From: DATBHM01 sp963772375
GTDB taxonomy: Bacteria; Actinomycetota; UBA4738; JACQTL01
Assembly: GCA_963772375.1 (NCBI GenBank)
Contig: CAVYXG010000004.1
Location: forward strand, 186,001 to 250,000
Direction of reading: 5' to 3'
Length of the DNA stretch: 64,000 nucleotides
The position numbers and the translations under genes are program-made. Shown in pieces: positions 51,447 to 60,599 of this stretch. Position 1 is the stretch's first letter, and the number at the start of each line of letters is the position of its first letter. Under the pieces are notes generated by a model, which ran no database searches, had not been told where the DNA came from, and worked only from the letters and a program-made list of their open reading frames with translations.

Positions 51447-53339
51447 ATGCGCAGGAGACGGAACCGGCTGGCGGTGGTGCTCGTGGCCGTCGTGGCCGTG
51501 GTCGCCGCCGCGTGTTCCAGCGGGGGCAGCAAGTCCGGCGGCTCGTCGGCGCCGGTGGTGCTCAAGTTCGCGGACGGGAACGGCAACCTCGCGTTCACGC
51601 CGGCACTGGGGTACTTCATCGACCGGGTCAAGGAGCTGTCCGGCGGGGACGTGACCGTCTCAGACGTCCAGAACTGGGGGCACCAGCAGCCGGGCTTCGA
51701 GCAGCATGTCGTGCAGGACGTGGCGGCCGGCAAGGCGGACCTGGGGTGGGTCGGGACGCGGATCTTCGACACCATGGGCGTGAACTCGTTCCAGGCGGCC
51801 CCCATGCTCATCGACAGCTACCCGCTGGAGCAGGCGGTCGTCACGAGCTCCATCCCGTCGGAGATGCTGAAGGGCCTCGACCCGCTGCACGTGACCGGCC
51901 TGGCCGTGCTCGCCGACGGCCTGCGCAAGCCGATGGCGCAGGACGGCCCGCTCCTTTCGCCTTCCGACTGGAAGGGGCAGACCTTCAACGTGTTCCGGTC
52001 GAACGGCGAGAAGGCCGCGGTCGAGGCGACCGGCGCCACACCCACCGACGACGGATTCAGCGGCGAGGAGTACACGGCCGGCGAGCGCAACCTCCGGCCG
52101 TACATCGACAACTACGTGACGAACTACCCGTACGTCACGGCGAACGTGAACCTCTGGCCGATGACGATCGCCCTCATCGCGAACCCGGCCAGCATGTCCC
52201 GCCTCTCGAGCGAGCAGCGTGGATGGGTCGAACAGGCCGCGAAGGACGCAGCGGCGCATTCCACCGCGCTCGTCGACCGCGACCAGGACCTCCTCCAGCA
52301 GGCCTGCACCCGGGGCGGGCGCTTCGCGGAGGCATCCGATGCGGATCTGACGTCACTCCGGCAGGCGTTCGATCCCGTCTACGCGGATCTCGAGCAGGAC
52401 GCCCAGACGAAGGCGTTCATCGACCAGATCCAGTCGAAGAAGACCGCGATGCCGTCGGCGCCGGCGCTGCAGATCCCAGCCGACTGCGATGCCGCGAGCG
52501 CCCAGCCGCCCGCCGACGATCCGTTGCAGGGGACGTGGGAAACGGGACCGCTCTCCGAGGGGAACGTCGTGCATGCCGTCGTCGCTGGCGGTGGGTCCGA
52601 GGCGCAGGGGCACGAATTCTTCGCGCAGCTCGGGGACGGGGCCACGCAGTCCGCACGCTTCCGGCTGGTGTTCTCGAACGGAGCCCTGGATCAGTACGAG
52701 AGCGGGGACGGGAGACCGTTCCTCCACGGGTCGTCCGCCAGCTACTCGGTCGACGGTGATGTGATCACCGTCGTGGCGGGGCCCTGCACGGCCACGCTGT
52801 CTGCGGCGCTCGACGGCGACTCGCTGCGGATGCGATTCACCTCCGCGTCCCCGGGGTGTTCGGAGGACGCGCCGTACGGCGCGGCGATCTACGGGTCATT
52901 CCCGTACACGCGGGTCCAGGACCTCTCGGCGGACATCCAGGGAACGTGGGAGACCGCCTCGATCTCCGAGAGCGACTTCGTTCACGCGTTCGTCGAGGCG
53001 GGTGGAACGGAGAACGACGGCCACGCGTTCTACGGCTTCGAAGGGGAAGACCCACAGTCTGTGGTCTTCCGGCTCGTGTTCGCGAACGGAGCCGTCCAGC
53101 AGCTCGAGAGCGACGACGGCGGATCCTTCGTCGGTGGGGATGCGAACAGCTACGCCATCGACGGCGACACCGTGACGCTCTCGCAACCGGGGTGCACCGG
53201 GACGTACCGCGTGACCTTCAGCGGCGACACGCTCCGGCTCCGGATCGCGGCTCCGTATGAGGGCGTGCCCGAGTGCGTCGAGCAATCGGCGGTCGGGACG
53301 ACGATCTACGCGAGCTTCCCGTTCACGCGGGTCTCGTAG
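51447..53339 (+). CDS. TRAP-type solute-binding lipoprotein fused to two copies of an unrecognised domain
   Basis: 630 residues; ATG at 51447 after GGGGGAGG. A lipoprotein signal ends at Cys23 (VVAAACSS). Residues about 40-330 resemble DctP-like binding proteins: LGYFIDRVKELSGGDVTV, VVQDVAAGKADLGWVGTRIF, SDWKGQTFNVFRSNGEKAAV. Two homologous C-terminal domains follow, about 365-497 and 500-630: LQGTWETGPLSEGNVVHAVV against IQGTWETASISESDFVHAFV, and ARFRLVFSNGALDQYESGDG against VVFRLVFANGAVQQLESDDG. No TRAP permease genes are near. It is flanked by two sensor kinase genes, so a sensory rather than transport role is plausible. Confidence 0.75.
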   Translation: MRRRRNRLAVVLVAVVAVVAAACSSGGSKSGGSSAPVVLKFADGNGNLAFTPALGYFIDRVKELSGGDVTVSDVQNWGHQQPGFEQHVVQDVAAGKADLGWVGTRIFDTMGVNSFQAAPMLIDSYPLEQAVVTSSIPSEMLKGLDPLHVTGLAVLADGLRKPMAQDGPLLSPSDWKGQTFNVFRSNGEKAAVEATGATPTDDGFSGEEYTAGERNLRPYIDNYVTNYPYVTANVNLWPMTIALIANPASMSRLSSEQRGWVEQAAKDAAAHSTALVDRDQDLLQQACTRGGRFAEASDADLTSLRQAFDPVYADLEQDAQTKAFIDQIQSKKTAMPSAPALQIPADCDAASAQPPADDPLQGTWETGPLSEGNVVHAVVAGGGSEAQGHEFFAQLGDGATQSARFRLVFSNGALDQYESGDGRPFLHGSSASYSVDGDVITVVAGPCTATLSAALDGDSLRMRFTSASPGCSEDAPYGAAIYGSFPYTRVQDLSADIQGTWETASISESDFVHAFVEAGGTENDGHAFYGFEGEDPQSVVFRLVFANGAVQQLESDDGGSFVGGDANSYAIDGDTVTLSQPGCTGTYRVTFSGDTLRLRIAAPYEGVPECVEQSAVGTTIYASFPFTRVS

Positions 53340-53340
53340 G

Positions 53341-54993
53341 TCAGGCCGTTTCGGCGGGATGCAGCGGGATCCGGGCGGCGAGGCGTGTGCCCTCGCCGCC
53401 CGGACTCTCGACCGCGATCGAACCGCCGAGCGTCTCGATCCGGTCGACGAGCCCCCGGAGGCCGGACCCCCGTGCGCCGTCCGCGCCGCCCACGCCGTCG
53501 TCGGTCACCTCGACGGTGAGGTGGCCGTCGGACGAGGCGACCGAGACCGCGGCGGAAGTGGCCGAAGCGTGCTTGGAGATGTTGGTGAGGGCCTCCGCCA
53601 CCAGGTAGTAGGCGGCGGCCTCGACGGCTGGGTCCATGTCGGCGACACGAACGCCCACCGACACGCGAACCGTCGCTCGTTCGGCGATCGCCCGGATTGC
53701 GCCCTCGAGTCCGAGCTCGCTCAGCTCGCGCGGGTGGAGCCCGCGTCCCAGACGTTCGAGGTCCTCCCGGGTCTGCCGCAGCTCGGCCCTGGCGGCGTCG
53801 AGGCGCTCGACGGTCTCCGGGCCGGTGACCTCCTCGCGCACCCGCTCGACGGTTACGGCGAGGTGCTCGAGGCGCTGCTCCGCTCCTTCGTGCAACCGCC
53901 GTTCGAGCCGACGCCGCTCCTCGTCCCCCGCATCGAGCAGCCTGCGGCGCGACGCGGCCAGCTCCACGATCCGGGCCCGGACCTCGGCCTGGAGGCGGGC
54001 GTTCGACGCGGCGAGGCGCGCGGCCGCGGCGACGGCCTCCAGCAGCCCGGGATCGTCCAGCACCGAACGGTCGTGGACGAGGACCGCGACCTCCTGCTCG
54101 CCGTGGCGGATGGCAGTCACGGCACGCTCCGTGCCCGCCTCGGGCGGCGCCAACGGCCGGGCTTGCGCGTCCACTAGCATGTCGGCGCCTGGAACCCGGT
54201 ACCCCACCTCGAGGCTGGGGTCGCCGAGCGCCCTGGCCAGTTCGTCGCGCAGGCCGTCCGACCGCGCCTCGCCCATCTCGACCACCAGGTCGGTGACGGC
54301 CGCCCGCTCCCAGGGCGCGGCGAGCAGAACGACGAGCAGGCCGACGGCCAGGATGCACAGCGCGATCTCGAACACCAGGTGCGACGGATCGACGGCGCCT
54401 TCGTTCGGCACGATGATGCGCGCGACCGCCCCGCCACCCAGCGCGAGCGCCGTGAGGACGTCAGCCCGGAGCGCCCATAGTCGGGCCCTCCGGGCCGGTC
54501 CGACCGCACGCCGGTACTCCATGAGGCCGATCGCGACCAGCAGCGCGGCAAGGACGATGGCGGCGGGGTCGCTTCGCCAGACCGCCGTCGTGAGCGCGAT
54601 CCCGTACCCCACGATCACGGCGACCCGCGTCAGCCGGGACTCCGTCCGTCCCTTGGGGAACGTGAGCAGCAGGTGGATCAGCGGCCCGCGGTAGAGGAAC
54701 AGGCTCCGATCGGCCACCCAGGCCACCGCCGCGACCGACGACGGGCCGAAGTTCGGCAGGAACCAGGCGGCGCCGGTCGCCAGCATCAGCAGGCCGGAAC
54801 GACTCGCCGGGCGCCGGCCCCACGCCACCAGGCCGCACGCGACGAACGTCCAACCGACGGCCAGGTCGGGGATCCACGTCCAGGGGTGCCCGAACCCGGT
54901 CGCCGACCGTTCCGCGGCGATTCCGAGGACGATCCCGAGGGCCGCCGCGGCCAGCAGGAGCCAACGCGGAGGGGGCCCCGGGCGATCGGTCAT
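53341..54993 (-). CDS. NarL-type sensor histidine kinase
   Basis: 550 residues. About eight membrane helices in the first 240 residues precede a coiled dimerisation segment. The H-box is ERRRLERRLHEGAEQRLEHL. The ATPase domain is complete: LVAEALTNISKHASAT (N-box), VTDDGVGGADGARGSGLRGL. The membrane and linker regions resemble the kinase at 49426 (for example GEARSDGLRDELARALGDPS against GEAPEPGSLQAALARAVGDP), so the two are paralogues. It ends 1 bp from the stop of the converging lipoprotein gene and overlaps its receiver gene by 4 nt. Confidence 0.92.
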   Translation of the reverse strand: MTDRPGPPPRWLLLAAAALGIVLGIAAERSATGFGHPWTWIPDLAVGWTFVACGLVAWGRRPASRSGLLMLATGAAWFLPNFGPSSVAAVAWVADRSLFLYRGPLIHLLLTFPKGRTESRLTRVAVIVGYGIALTTAVWRSDPAAIVLAALLVAIGLMEYRRAVGPARRARLWALRADVLTALALGGGAVARIIVPNEGAVDPSHLVFEIALCILAVGLLVVLLAAPWERAAVTDLVVEMGEARSDGLRDELARALGDPSLEVGYRVPGADMLVDAQARPLAPPEAGTERAVTAIRHGEQEVAVLVHDRSVLDDPGLLEAVAAAARLAASNARLQAEVRARIVELAASRRRLLDAGDEERRRLERRLHEGAEQRLEHLAVTVERVREEVTGPETVERLDAARAELRQTREDLERLGRGLHPRELSELGLEGAIRAIAERATVRVSVGVRVADMDPAVEAAAYYLVAEALTNISKHASATSAAVSVASSDGHLTVEVTDDGVGGADGARGSGLRGLVDRIETLGGSIAVESPGGEGTRLAARIPLHPAETA

Positions 54994-55352
54994 TCCACCA
55001 GCGCGGCGAGCGCCTCCCCGGACAGGCCGCTCTTCGGGATGAACCCCAGCGCTCGCGCCTCGGCCAGCCGCGGACCGTATGCGTCCGCGTCACGGCTGGA
55101 GACGAGCACCACGGCCGGGGCCTGGGCGGTCTCGGCCAGCCGCTCGGCGACGTCGAACCCGTCGAGCCCGGTGGCGAGCTGGATGTCGAGCACGACGATG
55201 TCCGGGTGGAGCGTTCCAACCCCTTCGAGCGCCCCGCTCCCGTCTGCGGCCTCGCCGACGACCTCGAAGCCCGCGGCTTCGAGCAGGGCCCGCGCAGCAT
55301 GTCGGAACCCCGCATGGTCGTCGACGATCAGCACCGTCCGGCGCGTCCGCAC
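54990..55352 (-). CDS. stand-alone receiver-domain response regulator
   Basis: 120 residues from a GTG at 55352; an ATG at 55388 is an alternative and neither has a good ribosome binding site. TVLIVDDHAGFRHAARALLE, the phospho-acceptor in DIVVLDIQLATGLDGFDVAE, and VLVSSRDADAYGPRL with Lys in GFIPKSGLSG form a complete receiver. There is no output domain. It overlaps the kinase gene (ATGA), so it is that kinase's partner or a phosphate sink in a relay. Confidence 0.85.
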   Translation of the reverse strand: MRTRRTVLIVDDHAGFRHAARALLEAAGFEVVGEAADGSGALEGVGTLHPDIVVLDIQLATGLDGFDVAERLAETAQAPAVVLVSSRDADAYGPRLAEARALGFIPKSGLSGEALAALVE

Positions 55353-55416
55353 AGCGTGATGGTGCCACGCCGCGACCCCCGGAGCCATCGTGGCTAGCAC
55401 GAGTTCACAGAGGGGC

Positions 55417-57468
55417 TCAGCGACCGACGCGGCGGAGGAACTCATCCTCGTCGATGACCTCGACGCCGAGCTGCTCGGCCTTGGCGAGCTTCGAGCCCGG
55501 GCTCTCCCCGGCCACCACGAAGTCCGTCTTCTTGCTCACGCCGGAGGTGACCTTGCCGCCGGCCTCCTCGGCCAGGCGCGTCGCCTCGTCCCGCGAGAGC
55601 TGCGCCAGCCCGCCGGTCAGCACCAGCGTCTTCCCCGTGAGCGGACCCTCGGCGACGGGTTCGGGTTCGGGATCGGCCATGCGAACGCCGCGTTCCTTCA
55701 GCTTGGCGAGCAGCGCCCGGTTGTGGTCGTCTGCGAACCACGCCACGACGCTCGCCGCGATGATCGGCCCGACGCCCTCGACCGCCGCAACGTCCTCCTC
55801 GGCGGCGGTCGCGAGCGCATCCATCGACACGAACGCCTGCGCCAGCAGCCGGGCCACCGTCGACCCCACGTGGCGGATGTTCAGCGCGGTCAGCAGGCGC
55901 CAGATCGGACGATCCTTCGCCGCCTCGATCGCCGCGAGAAGGTTCTCGATCTTCTTGTCCGCGAACCCCGGCACCTGCGCGAGCTGTTCGGCCGTGAGCG
56001 AGAACACGTCGGCGGGGTCGGACACCCAGCCCAGGTCGAGCAGGGCCGTCCCCGTGACGTACCCGAGCCCCTCGATGTCCATCGCGCCCCGTGAGGCGAA
56101 CGCGAACAGCCACTCGACGTTCTGCAGCGGGCAGCCCCGCTTGTTCGGGCACCGCCAGTACGCCCCGCCCTCCTCGCGAAGCAGCGGCGTCCCGCACGAC
56201 TGGCACGCCTTCGGGAACCTCCACGCCCGTGCACCCCTCTTGCGCTTCGACAGAACCGGGCCGACGACCTCCGGGATCACGTCGCCGGCCCGCCGGACGA
56301 CGACGGTGTCGCCCACCCGAACGTCCTTGCGCTTGACCTCGTCCTCGTTGTGCAGCGTGGCGGTGGTCACCGTCACGCCCGACACGAACACCGGCTCCAG
56401 GCGGGCGAACGGCGTCACGATGCCGGTCCGCCCGGTGTGGACCTCGATGGCGCGCAGCAGCGTGGTGCGCTCCTCGGGCGGGAACTTGTACGCGATCGCC
56501 CACCGCGGCGCGTGCGAGGTCGCGCCGAGCTCCTCCTGCAGCGCGATCTGGTCGACCTTCACCACCACGCCGTCGATCTCGTAGTCGATCGAGTGGCGGT
56601 GCTCCTGCCACCGCTGCGTGAAGGCGAACACCTCGTCGAGGGATCCGACCACCTCGAGGTGCGGGTCGACCGGCAGCCCCGCCTCGCGGAGCCACGCGAG
56701 CGAGCCGCTGTGCGACTCGAACCGCATCCCCTCCGCGCGGCCGAGCCCGTGCACCCAGAGCTTCAGCGGCCGCGACGCCGTCACGCGAGGGTCCTTCTGC
56801 CGGAGCGATCCGGCCGCCGAGTTCCGCGGGTTGGCGAACGCCTTCCCGCCGGCCTCCAGCAGCTGATCGTTCAGCCGTTCGAACGCCTTCACCGGCAGGT
56901 ACATCTCGCCGCGGACCTCGAGCACCGCCGGTGGGTGGGCGACGCGGAGCCGCTGGGGCACCGCCCGGACCGTGCGGATGTTCGACGTGATGTCCTCGCC
57001 CGTCAATCCGTCGCCGCGCGTGGCACCCCGGACGTACACGCCGTCCTCGTACGTGAGGGCGACCGCGACACCGTCGATCTTCAGCTCACAGGCGAACCGG
57101 GCCGCGCCCGGGCCGACGATGCGCTCGACGCGCGCGCCCCAGGCCTCGAGCTCCTCGCGGCCGAACGCGTTGTCGAGCGACATCATCCGGGCGCGATGCT
57201 GCACCGGCGCGAACAGGTCTGCCGGTGGTCCGCCGACCCGCTGCGTCGGGCTGTCCGGCGTGATCAGCTCGGGGAACTCGTCCTCGAGCCCCCGGAGCTC
57301 GCGAATGAGCTCGTCGTACTCGGCGTCGGAAACCTCCGGGTCGTCCAGCACGTGGTAGCGGTACGAGTGGTGGTTGAGCTGCTCGCGGAGCTCCTCCACG
57401 CGGAGCTTCCCCGCGGCCAGGCGGCGGTCCTCGGCAGACCGGGCGGACCTCGCCGTGGGGGGCGTCAC
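55417..57468 (-). CDS. ligA: NAD-dependent DNA ligase
   Basis: 683 residues, typical length. It seals nicks in replication and repair using NAD. The adenylated lysine is Lys130 in ACELKIDGVAVALTYEDG. VEVRGEMYLP-like VLEVRGEMYLPVKAFE, the zinc Cys cluster CQSCGTPLLREEGGAYWRCP, the helix-hairpin-helix repeats (VARLLAQAFVSMDALATAAE) and a C-terminal BRCT domain (LTGKTLVLTGGLAQLSRDEA) follow. The stop region is overlapped by 4 nt at its 5' end with the UPF0280 gene. Confidence 0.97.
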   Translation of the reverse strand: MTPPTARSARSAEDRRLAAGKLRVEELREQLNHHSYRYHVLDDPEVSDAEYDELIRELRGLEDEFPELITPDSPTQRVGGPPADLFAPVQHRARMMSLDNAFGREELEAWGARVERIVGPGAARFACELKIDGVAVALTYEDGVYVRGATRGDGLTGEDITSNIRTVRAVPQRLRVAHPPAVLEVRGEMYLPVKAFERLNDQLLEAGGKAFANPRNSAAGSLRQKDPRVTASRPLKLWVHGLGRAEGMRFESHSGSLAWLREAGLPVDPHLEVVGSLDEVFAFTQRWQEHRHSIDYEIDGVVVKVDQIALQEELGATSHAPRWAIAYKFPPEERTTLLRAIEVHTGRTGIVTPFARLEPVFVSGVTVTTATLHNEDEVKRKDVRVGDTVVVRRAGDVIPEVVGPVLSKRKRGARAWRFPKACQSCGTPLLREEGGAYWRCPNKRGCPLQNVEWLFAFASRGAMDIEGLGYVTGTALLDLGWVSDPADVFSLTAEQLAQVPGFADKKIENLLAAIEAAKDRPIWRLLTALNIRHVGSTVARLLAQAFVSMDALATAAEEDVAAVEGVGPIIAASVVAWFADDHNRALLAKLKERGVRMADPEPEPVAEGPLTGKTLVLTGGLAQLSRDEATRLAEEAGGKVTSGVSKKTDFVVAGESPGSKLAKAEQLGVEVIDEDEFLRRVGR

Positions 57469-58199
57469 GCGGCCACCTCGACGCCTCCGGTCACGCCGAT
57501 GCGTTCGCCCTCGACCACCACCGCCCCCGTCACCCCCTCGATCGCCTGCAGGTATGCGAGCGCCCGCTGGAAGGAGTCGTGGCGGGCCAGGATGGCCATA
57601 GCGGCGGCGGCGGCCGCGTCCGCCAGCGCGCAGGAGACGGCCACCACGGCGAGGCCGTCCACGGTGTCGGCCGGCAGGCCGCCCTTGCCGAGCGTCGTCG
57701 ACACGCCGGCCGGGCCCCGGGTGGGGTCGACGATGACCGACAGCCCGCCGCCGTCCAGCCCGTGGCTCACCGGCAGCTTCAGCCGCTTGCGGGACTGGAT
57801 GAAGTGGTCACCGCCGGAGGACACCAGGACCTCGTGGACGTTTCGGGCGAGATACCGCCCCACGTGGTCGATCAGCGCGCCCTGCACGGTGAACACCGGC
57901 CCGACGCCGGCGGCAGACGCGACGGCGGCCATCTCCCGGGCGACGGGCGGCGCGTCGTCGGGCACCTCCACCGGCCGCTTGCTCGTCCGGAACGCCGGGT
58001 TGCGCACCGAGTACGACTGCAGCTGCTCCCACATCGACAGCGCCGCGGCCCGCGATTCCTCGTACAGCTCGAGCGGCGCGTGCACCCGCAGGACGAATTC
58101 CTGGATCTGCAGCGTGAACGACTGGGGCTTCTTCTTGAGCAACGGCACTCGCAGCGGCCTCCCGCGGCGGGCTCCCGGGCCCGTCGTCCGGCCGATCAT
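57465..58199 (-). CDS. UPF0280 family protein
   Basis: 244 residues from the ATG at 58199, just after a GC hairpin. VFTVQGALIDHVGRYLARNV and HEVLVSSGGDHFIQS are the signature of UPF0280, an ApbE-like fold related to flavin transferases. Its activity is not established. It overlaps the start of ligA by 4 nt, so the two are translationally coupled; that link is not the usual actinobacterial one. Confidence 0.8.
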   Translation of the reverse strand: MIGRTTGPGARRGRPLRVPLLKKKPQSFTLQIQEFVLRVHAPLELYEESRAAALSMWEQLQSYSVRNPAFRTSKRPVEVPDDAPPVAREMAAVASAAGVGPVFTVQGALIDHVGRYLARNVHEVLVSSGGDHFIQSRKRLKLPVSHGLDGGGLSVIVDPTRGPAGVSTTLGKGGLPADTVDGLAVVAVSCALADAAAAAAMAILARHDSFQRALAYLQAIEGVTGAVVVEGERIGVTGGVEVAA

Positions 58200-58203
58200 A
58201 GCG

Positions 58204-58230
58204 GCGCCCCCCGACACCGCCGGGGGGCGC
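58204..58230 (-). terminator. strong GC hairpin after the NTF2-like gene
   Basis: GCGCCCCCCG and CGGGGGGCGC form a perfect 10-bp stem with a 7-nt loop, 20 nt past the stop at 58251. There is no T-run. It precedes the UPF0280 start and may insulate the two transcripts. Confidence 0.5.
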
Positions 58231-58250
58231 TGCAGCAGAACCGGTGCGGG

Positions 58251-58661
58251 CTAGCCTTTGCCGAGGAACGCGTCTGCGCCAGCCTGGTCCTCGTTCATGA
58301 TCCAGGCCTCGAGCACCCGCGGCTCGTCGCCGCTCGACACGTGGAACACGTGCACGAACCTGTTCGTGAACGAATCCCCGCTGCCGTCCGTCTTGGTCGA
58401 CGTGATCGTCACGAGCGCGACCGCGTGGTCGTCGTTCGCCACGACGTCGTGGATGTCGAACTCGGGCGTCGCGTACGCCACGAGCTTCGCGAAGTGGGCG
58501 AACACCTCATCCCGGCCGCTGTGGTCGCCCGAGAACTGGTTGTCGCCCGGGTCGTGCCAAACGATCGTGTCGTGGAAGTGCTCGTTCAGCCATTCCATGT
58601 CGCCGGCGATGAACGCGTTGTAGCCCTGCCGGACGAACTCGGCGTTGGGGTGATCGGCCAT
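58251..58661 (-). CDS. NTF2/SnoaL-like protein
   Basis: 136 residues. PNAEFVRQGYNAFIAGDMEW, HFHDTIVWHDPGDNQFSGDH, FDIHDVVANDDHAVALVTI and FVHVFHVSSGDEPRVLEAW match the NTF2-like, SnoaL-type fold of ketosteroid-isomerase relatives. The ligand is unknown. GGGAGGA precedes the ATG. It is followed by the GC hairpin, so it seems to form its own transcript. Confidence 0.85.
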   Translation of the reverse strand: MADHPNAEFVRQGYNAFIAGDMEWLNEHFHDTIVWHDPGDNQFSGDHSGRDEVFAHFAKLVAYATPEFDIHDVVANDDHAVALVTITSTKTDGSGDSFTNRFVHVFHVSSGDEPRVLEAWIMNEDQAGADAFLGKG

Positions 58662-58744
58662 GCTCGGTCCTCCCTTGACTCGATGACCGGTCCCTCGACC
58701 GGCCGGCGGATCGTACCGGACTCACCGTGCGCCGGGCGACCGTT

Positions 58745-59368
58745 TCAGGGGGTCGCGGCCCCGGCCACGTGGGGTCGCGTGAGCGACGGAGGGCCGAACG
58801 GGAACCGCCGGAGCCCCTCCAGCCGGTACCCGGCTCGCTCGAGCGCCGCGACCGAGTCGCGGTTGGGGTGGCAGCCCCCGGCGACCCACCCCCAGGGGCG
58901 CTCCAGACGGTCCTGCCAGCGGGCGTGGGCCGGACGCTCCGAGCGGACGTGCTCGAAGAACAGGAGCCTGCCGCCGGGGCGCAGCACGCGCCGGAGCTCG
59001 CCGAGCGCGGCCGGTGGGTCCTGCACGTTGCACAGGACCAGCGTGGCAACCGCCGTGTCGAACCCGTCGTCGTCGAACGGCAGCGACTCCGCGGCGGCCT
59101 GGACCACTTCCACCGGGCCCTGCGCGTCGCCGGCCCCGGACCGGGCCCGTCGGAGCATGTGCGGGTCGGGCTCGGTCGCCACCACCTCCGTCACCGCGGA
59201 CGGGTAGTGCCGAAAGTTCAGCCCGGTCCCGGCTCCGATCTCGAGGACCCGGCCGGTCGCCCCGGCCAGGAGGTCCCGGCGGATCGCGGCCATGCCGGCT
59301 CGTTCCTCGGCCCGCGCCATCCGCTCGTAGCACCAGGCGAAGACCGGGTGCCCACCGTCCCGAGACAT
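58745..59368 (-). CDS. class I SAM-dependent methyltransferase
   Basis: 207 residues. GATGRVLEIGAGTGLNFRHY is the SAM-binding motif I, then EVVATEPDPHMLRRARSG, AESLPFDDDGFDTAVATLVL and LGELRRVLRPGGRLLFFEHV. It resembles the UbiE/PhcB-like small-molecule group. It lies 7 nt after mnmA on the same strand, so the two may be co-transcribed. Substrate unknown. Confidence 0.88.
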   Translation of the reverse strand: MSRDGGHPVFAWCYERMARAEERAGMAAIRRDLLAGATGRVLEIGAGTGLNFRHYPSAVTEVVATEPDPHMLRRARSGAGDAQGPVEVVQAAAESLPFDDDGFDTAVATLVLCNVQDPPAALGELRRVLRPGGRLLFFEHVRSERPAHARWQDRLERPWGWVAGGCHPNRDSVAALERAGYRLEGLRRFPFGPPSLTRPHVAGAATP

Positions 59369-59375
59369 GGAGCGG

Positions 59376-60446
59376 CTACCGGTGAGTCTGCAGGATGCGA
59401 GCCCCGCCGAGGAGCTCGTCGCCCTGGTAGCAGACGAGGCTTTGGCCCGGGGCGACGGCGCGGACCGGGGATCGGAACTCCACCCGGAGGCGACCGCCCC
59501 GGGAGGGCTCCACCACGGCCGGCACGGGTGCGCCCCGGTACCGGACCTGGACCTCGCACTCGAACGGCCCGTCCGCCGGCGGGCGGCCGGGGACCCACGT
59601 CGCCCGGTCGGCGTCGACCGAGCGGCGGCTGAGCAGCTCCGCGGGCCCGACCACGACGCGGTTCGCGTCGTGGTCGACGTCCACCACGTACGCACGTCGG
59701 CCGAGCGACACTCCCGTCCCCTTGCGCTGCCCGACGGTGAACCGGAACGACCCCTCGTGCTCACCCAGGACGCGGCCGTCCGGGTCGACCACCTCGCCGG
59801 TCCGGACCAGCGCCGGCGCCCGTTCGGCCAGGAATGCCGTGTGGTCGGTTCCCGGCAGGAAGCACACCTCCTGCGAGTCCGGCTTCGAGGCCACCGGCAG
59901 GCCCAATCGCCGCGCGTGCTCCCGGGTGACGGGCTTCGGCCACGACCCGACGGGGAACAGCGACCGCGCCAGCTCCCGCTGGCCGAGCGCGTGGAGCATG
60001 TACGACTGGTCTTTCGACGCGTCCGTCCCGCGGAGCAGCCGCCACCGGTCGCCCTCGCGCACGGTGCGCACGTAGTGGCCGGTGGCGACGAAGTCGACGC
60101 CGAGGGCATCCGCCCGGTCCAGGAACGCCCCGAACTTGATCTGCTCGTTGCACCGCGAGCACGGGTTGGGCGTCCGCCCGGCGACGTGCTCGTCGACGAA
60201 GTCGGCGACGACCGTCGCGTCGAAGGTCGCGGACAGGTCGACCACCTCGAACGGGAAACCCCCGATCGCCGCCACCTCGCGGGCGTCGCGCTCGGCGGAC
60301 GGCCCGCAGCACCCGTGGTCGACCCCGTCGGTGTGGACGAGGCGCATGTGCGAGCCCAGGACCTCGTACCCCCGCTCCGCGAGCAGGCACGCCGCCACCG
60401 AGGAGTCCACGCCCCCGGACATCGCCACCAGGACCGATCCGGCCAT
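59376..60446 (-). CDS. mnmA: tRNA-specific 2-thiouridylase
   Basis: 356 residues. It installs 2-thiouridine at the wobble position of tRNA-Glu, -Gln and -Lys, receiving sulfur from IscS. The PP-loop is VAMSGGVDSSVAACLL (residues 7-22). The catalytic cysteines are Cys96 in TPNPCSRCN and Cys195 in DSQEVCFLPG. The C-terminal barrel GSFRFTVGQRKGTGVSLG is intact. No iscS is adjacent, unlike many actinobacteria. Confidence 0.95.
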   Translation of the reverse strand: MAGSVLVAMSGGVDSSVAACLLAERGYEVLGSHMRLVHTDGVDHGCCGPSAERDAREVAAIGGFPFEVVDLSATFDATVVADFVDEHVAGRTPNPCSRCNEQIKFGAFLDRADALGVDFVATGHYVRTVREGDRWRLLRGTDASKDQSYMLHALGQRELARSLFPVGSWPKPVTREHARRLGLPVASKPDSQEVCFLPGTDHTAFLAERAPALVRTGEVVDPDGRVLGEHEGSFRFTVGQRKGTGVSLGRRAYVVDVDHDANRVVVGPAELLSRRSVDADRATWVPGRPPADGPFECEVQVRYRGAPVPAVVEPSRGGRLRVEFRSPVRAVAPGQSLVCYQGDELLGGARILQTHR

Positions 60447-60599
60447 CGACGATCGAGGCTAGCACGCGCCCCGGCGGCGGCCGGGGACAAGGGCACGGGC
60501 CGGACGGCCCCCACCTGGGAGGGCCCCCCGGGCGGTTGGCGGAACCGGACGACGGTAGACTTCGCCCGCAGTTCCCCCGAGCGCGAAGGACAGATGCTC

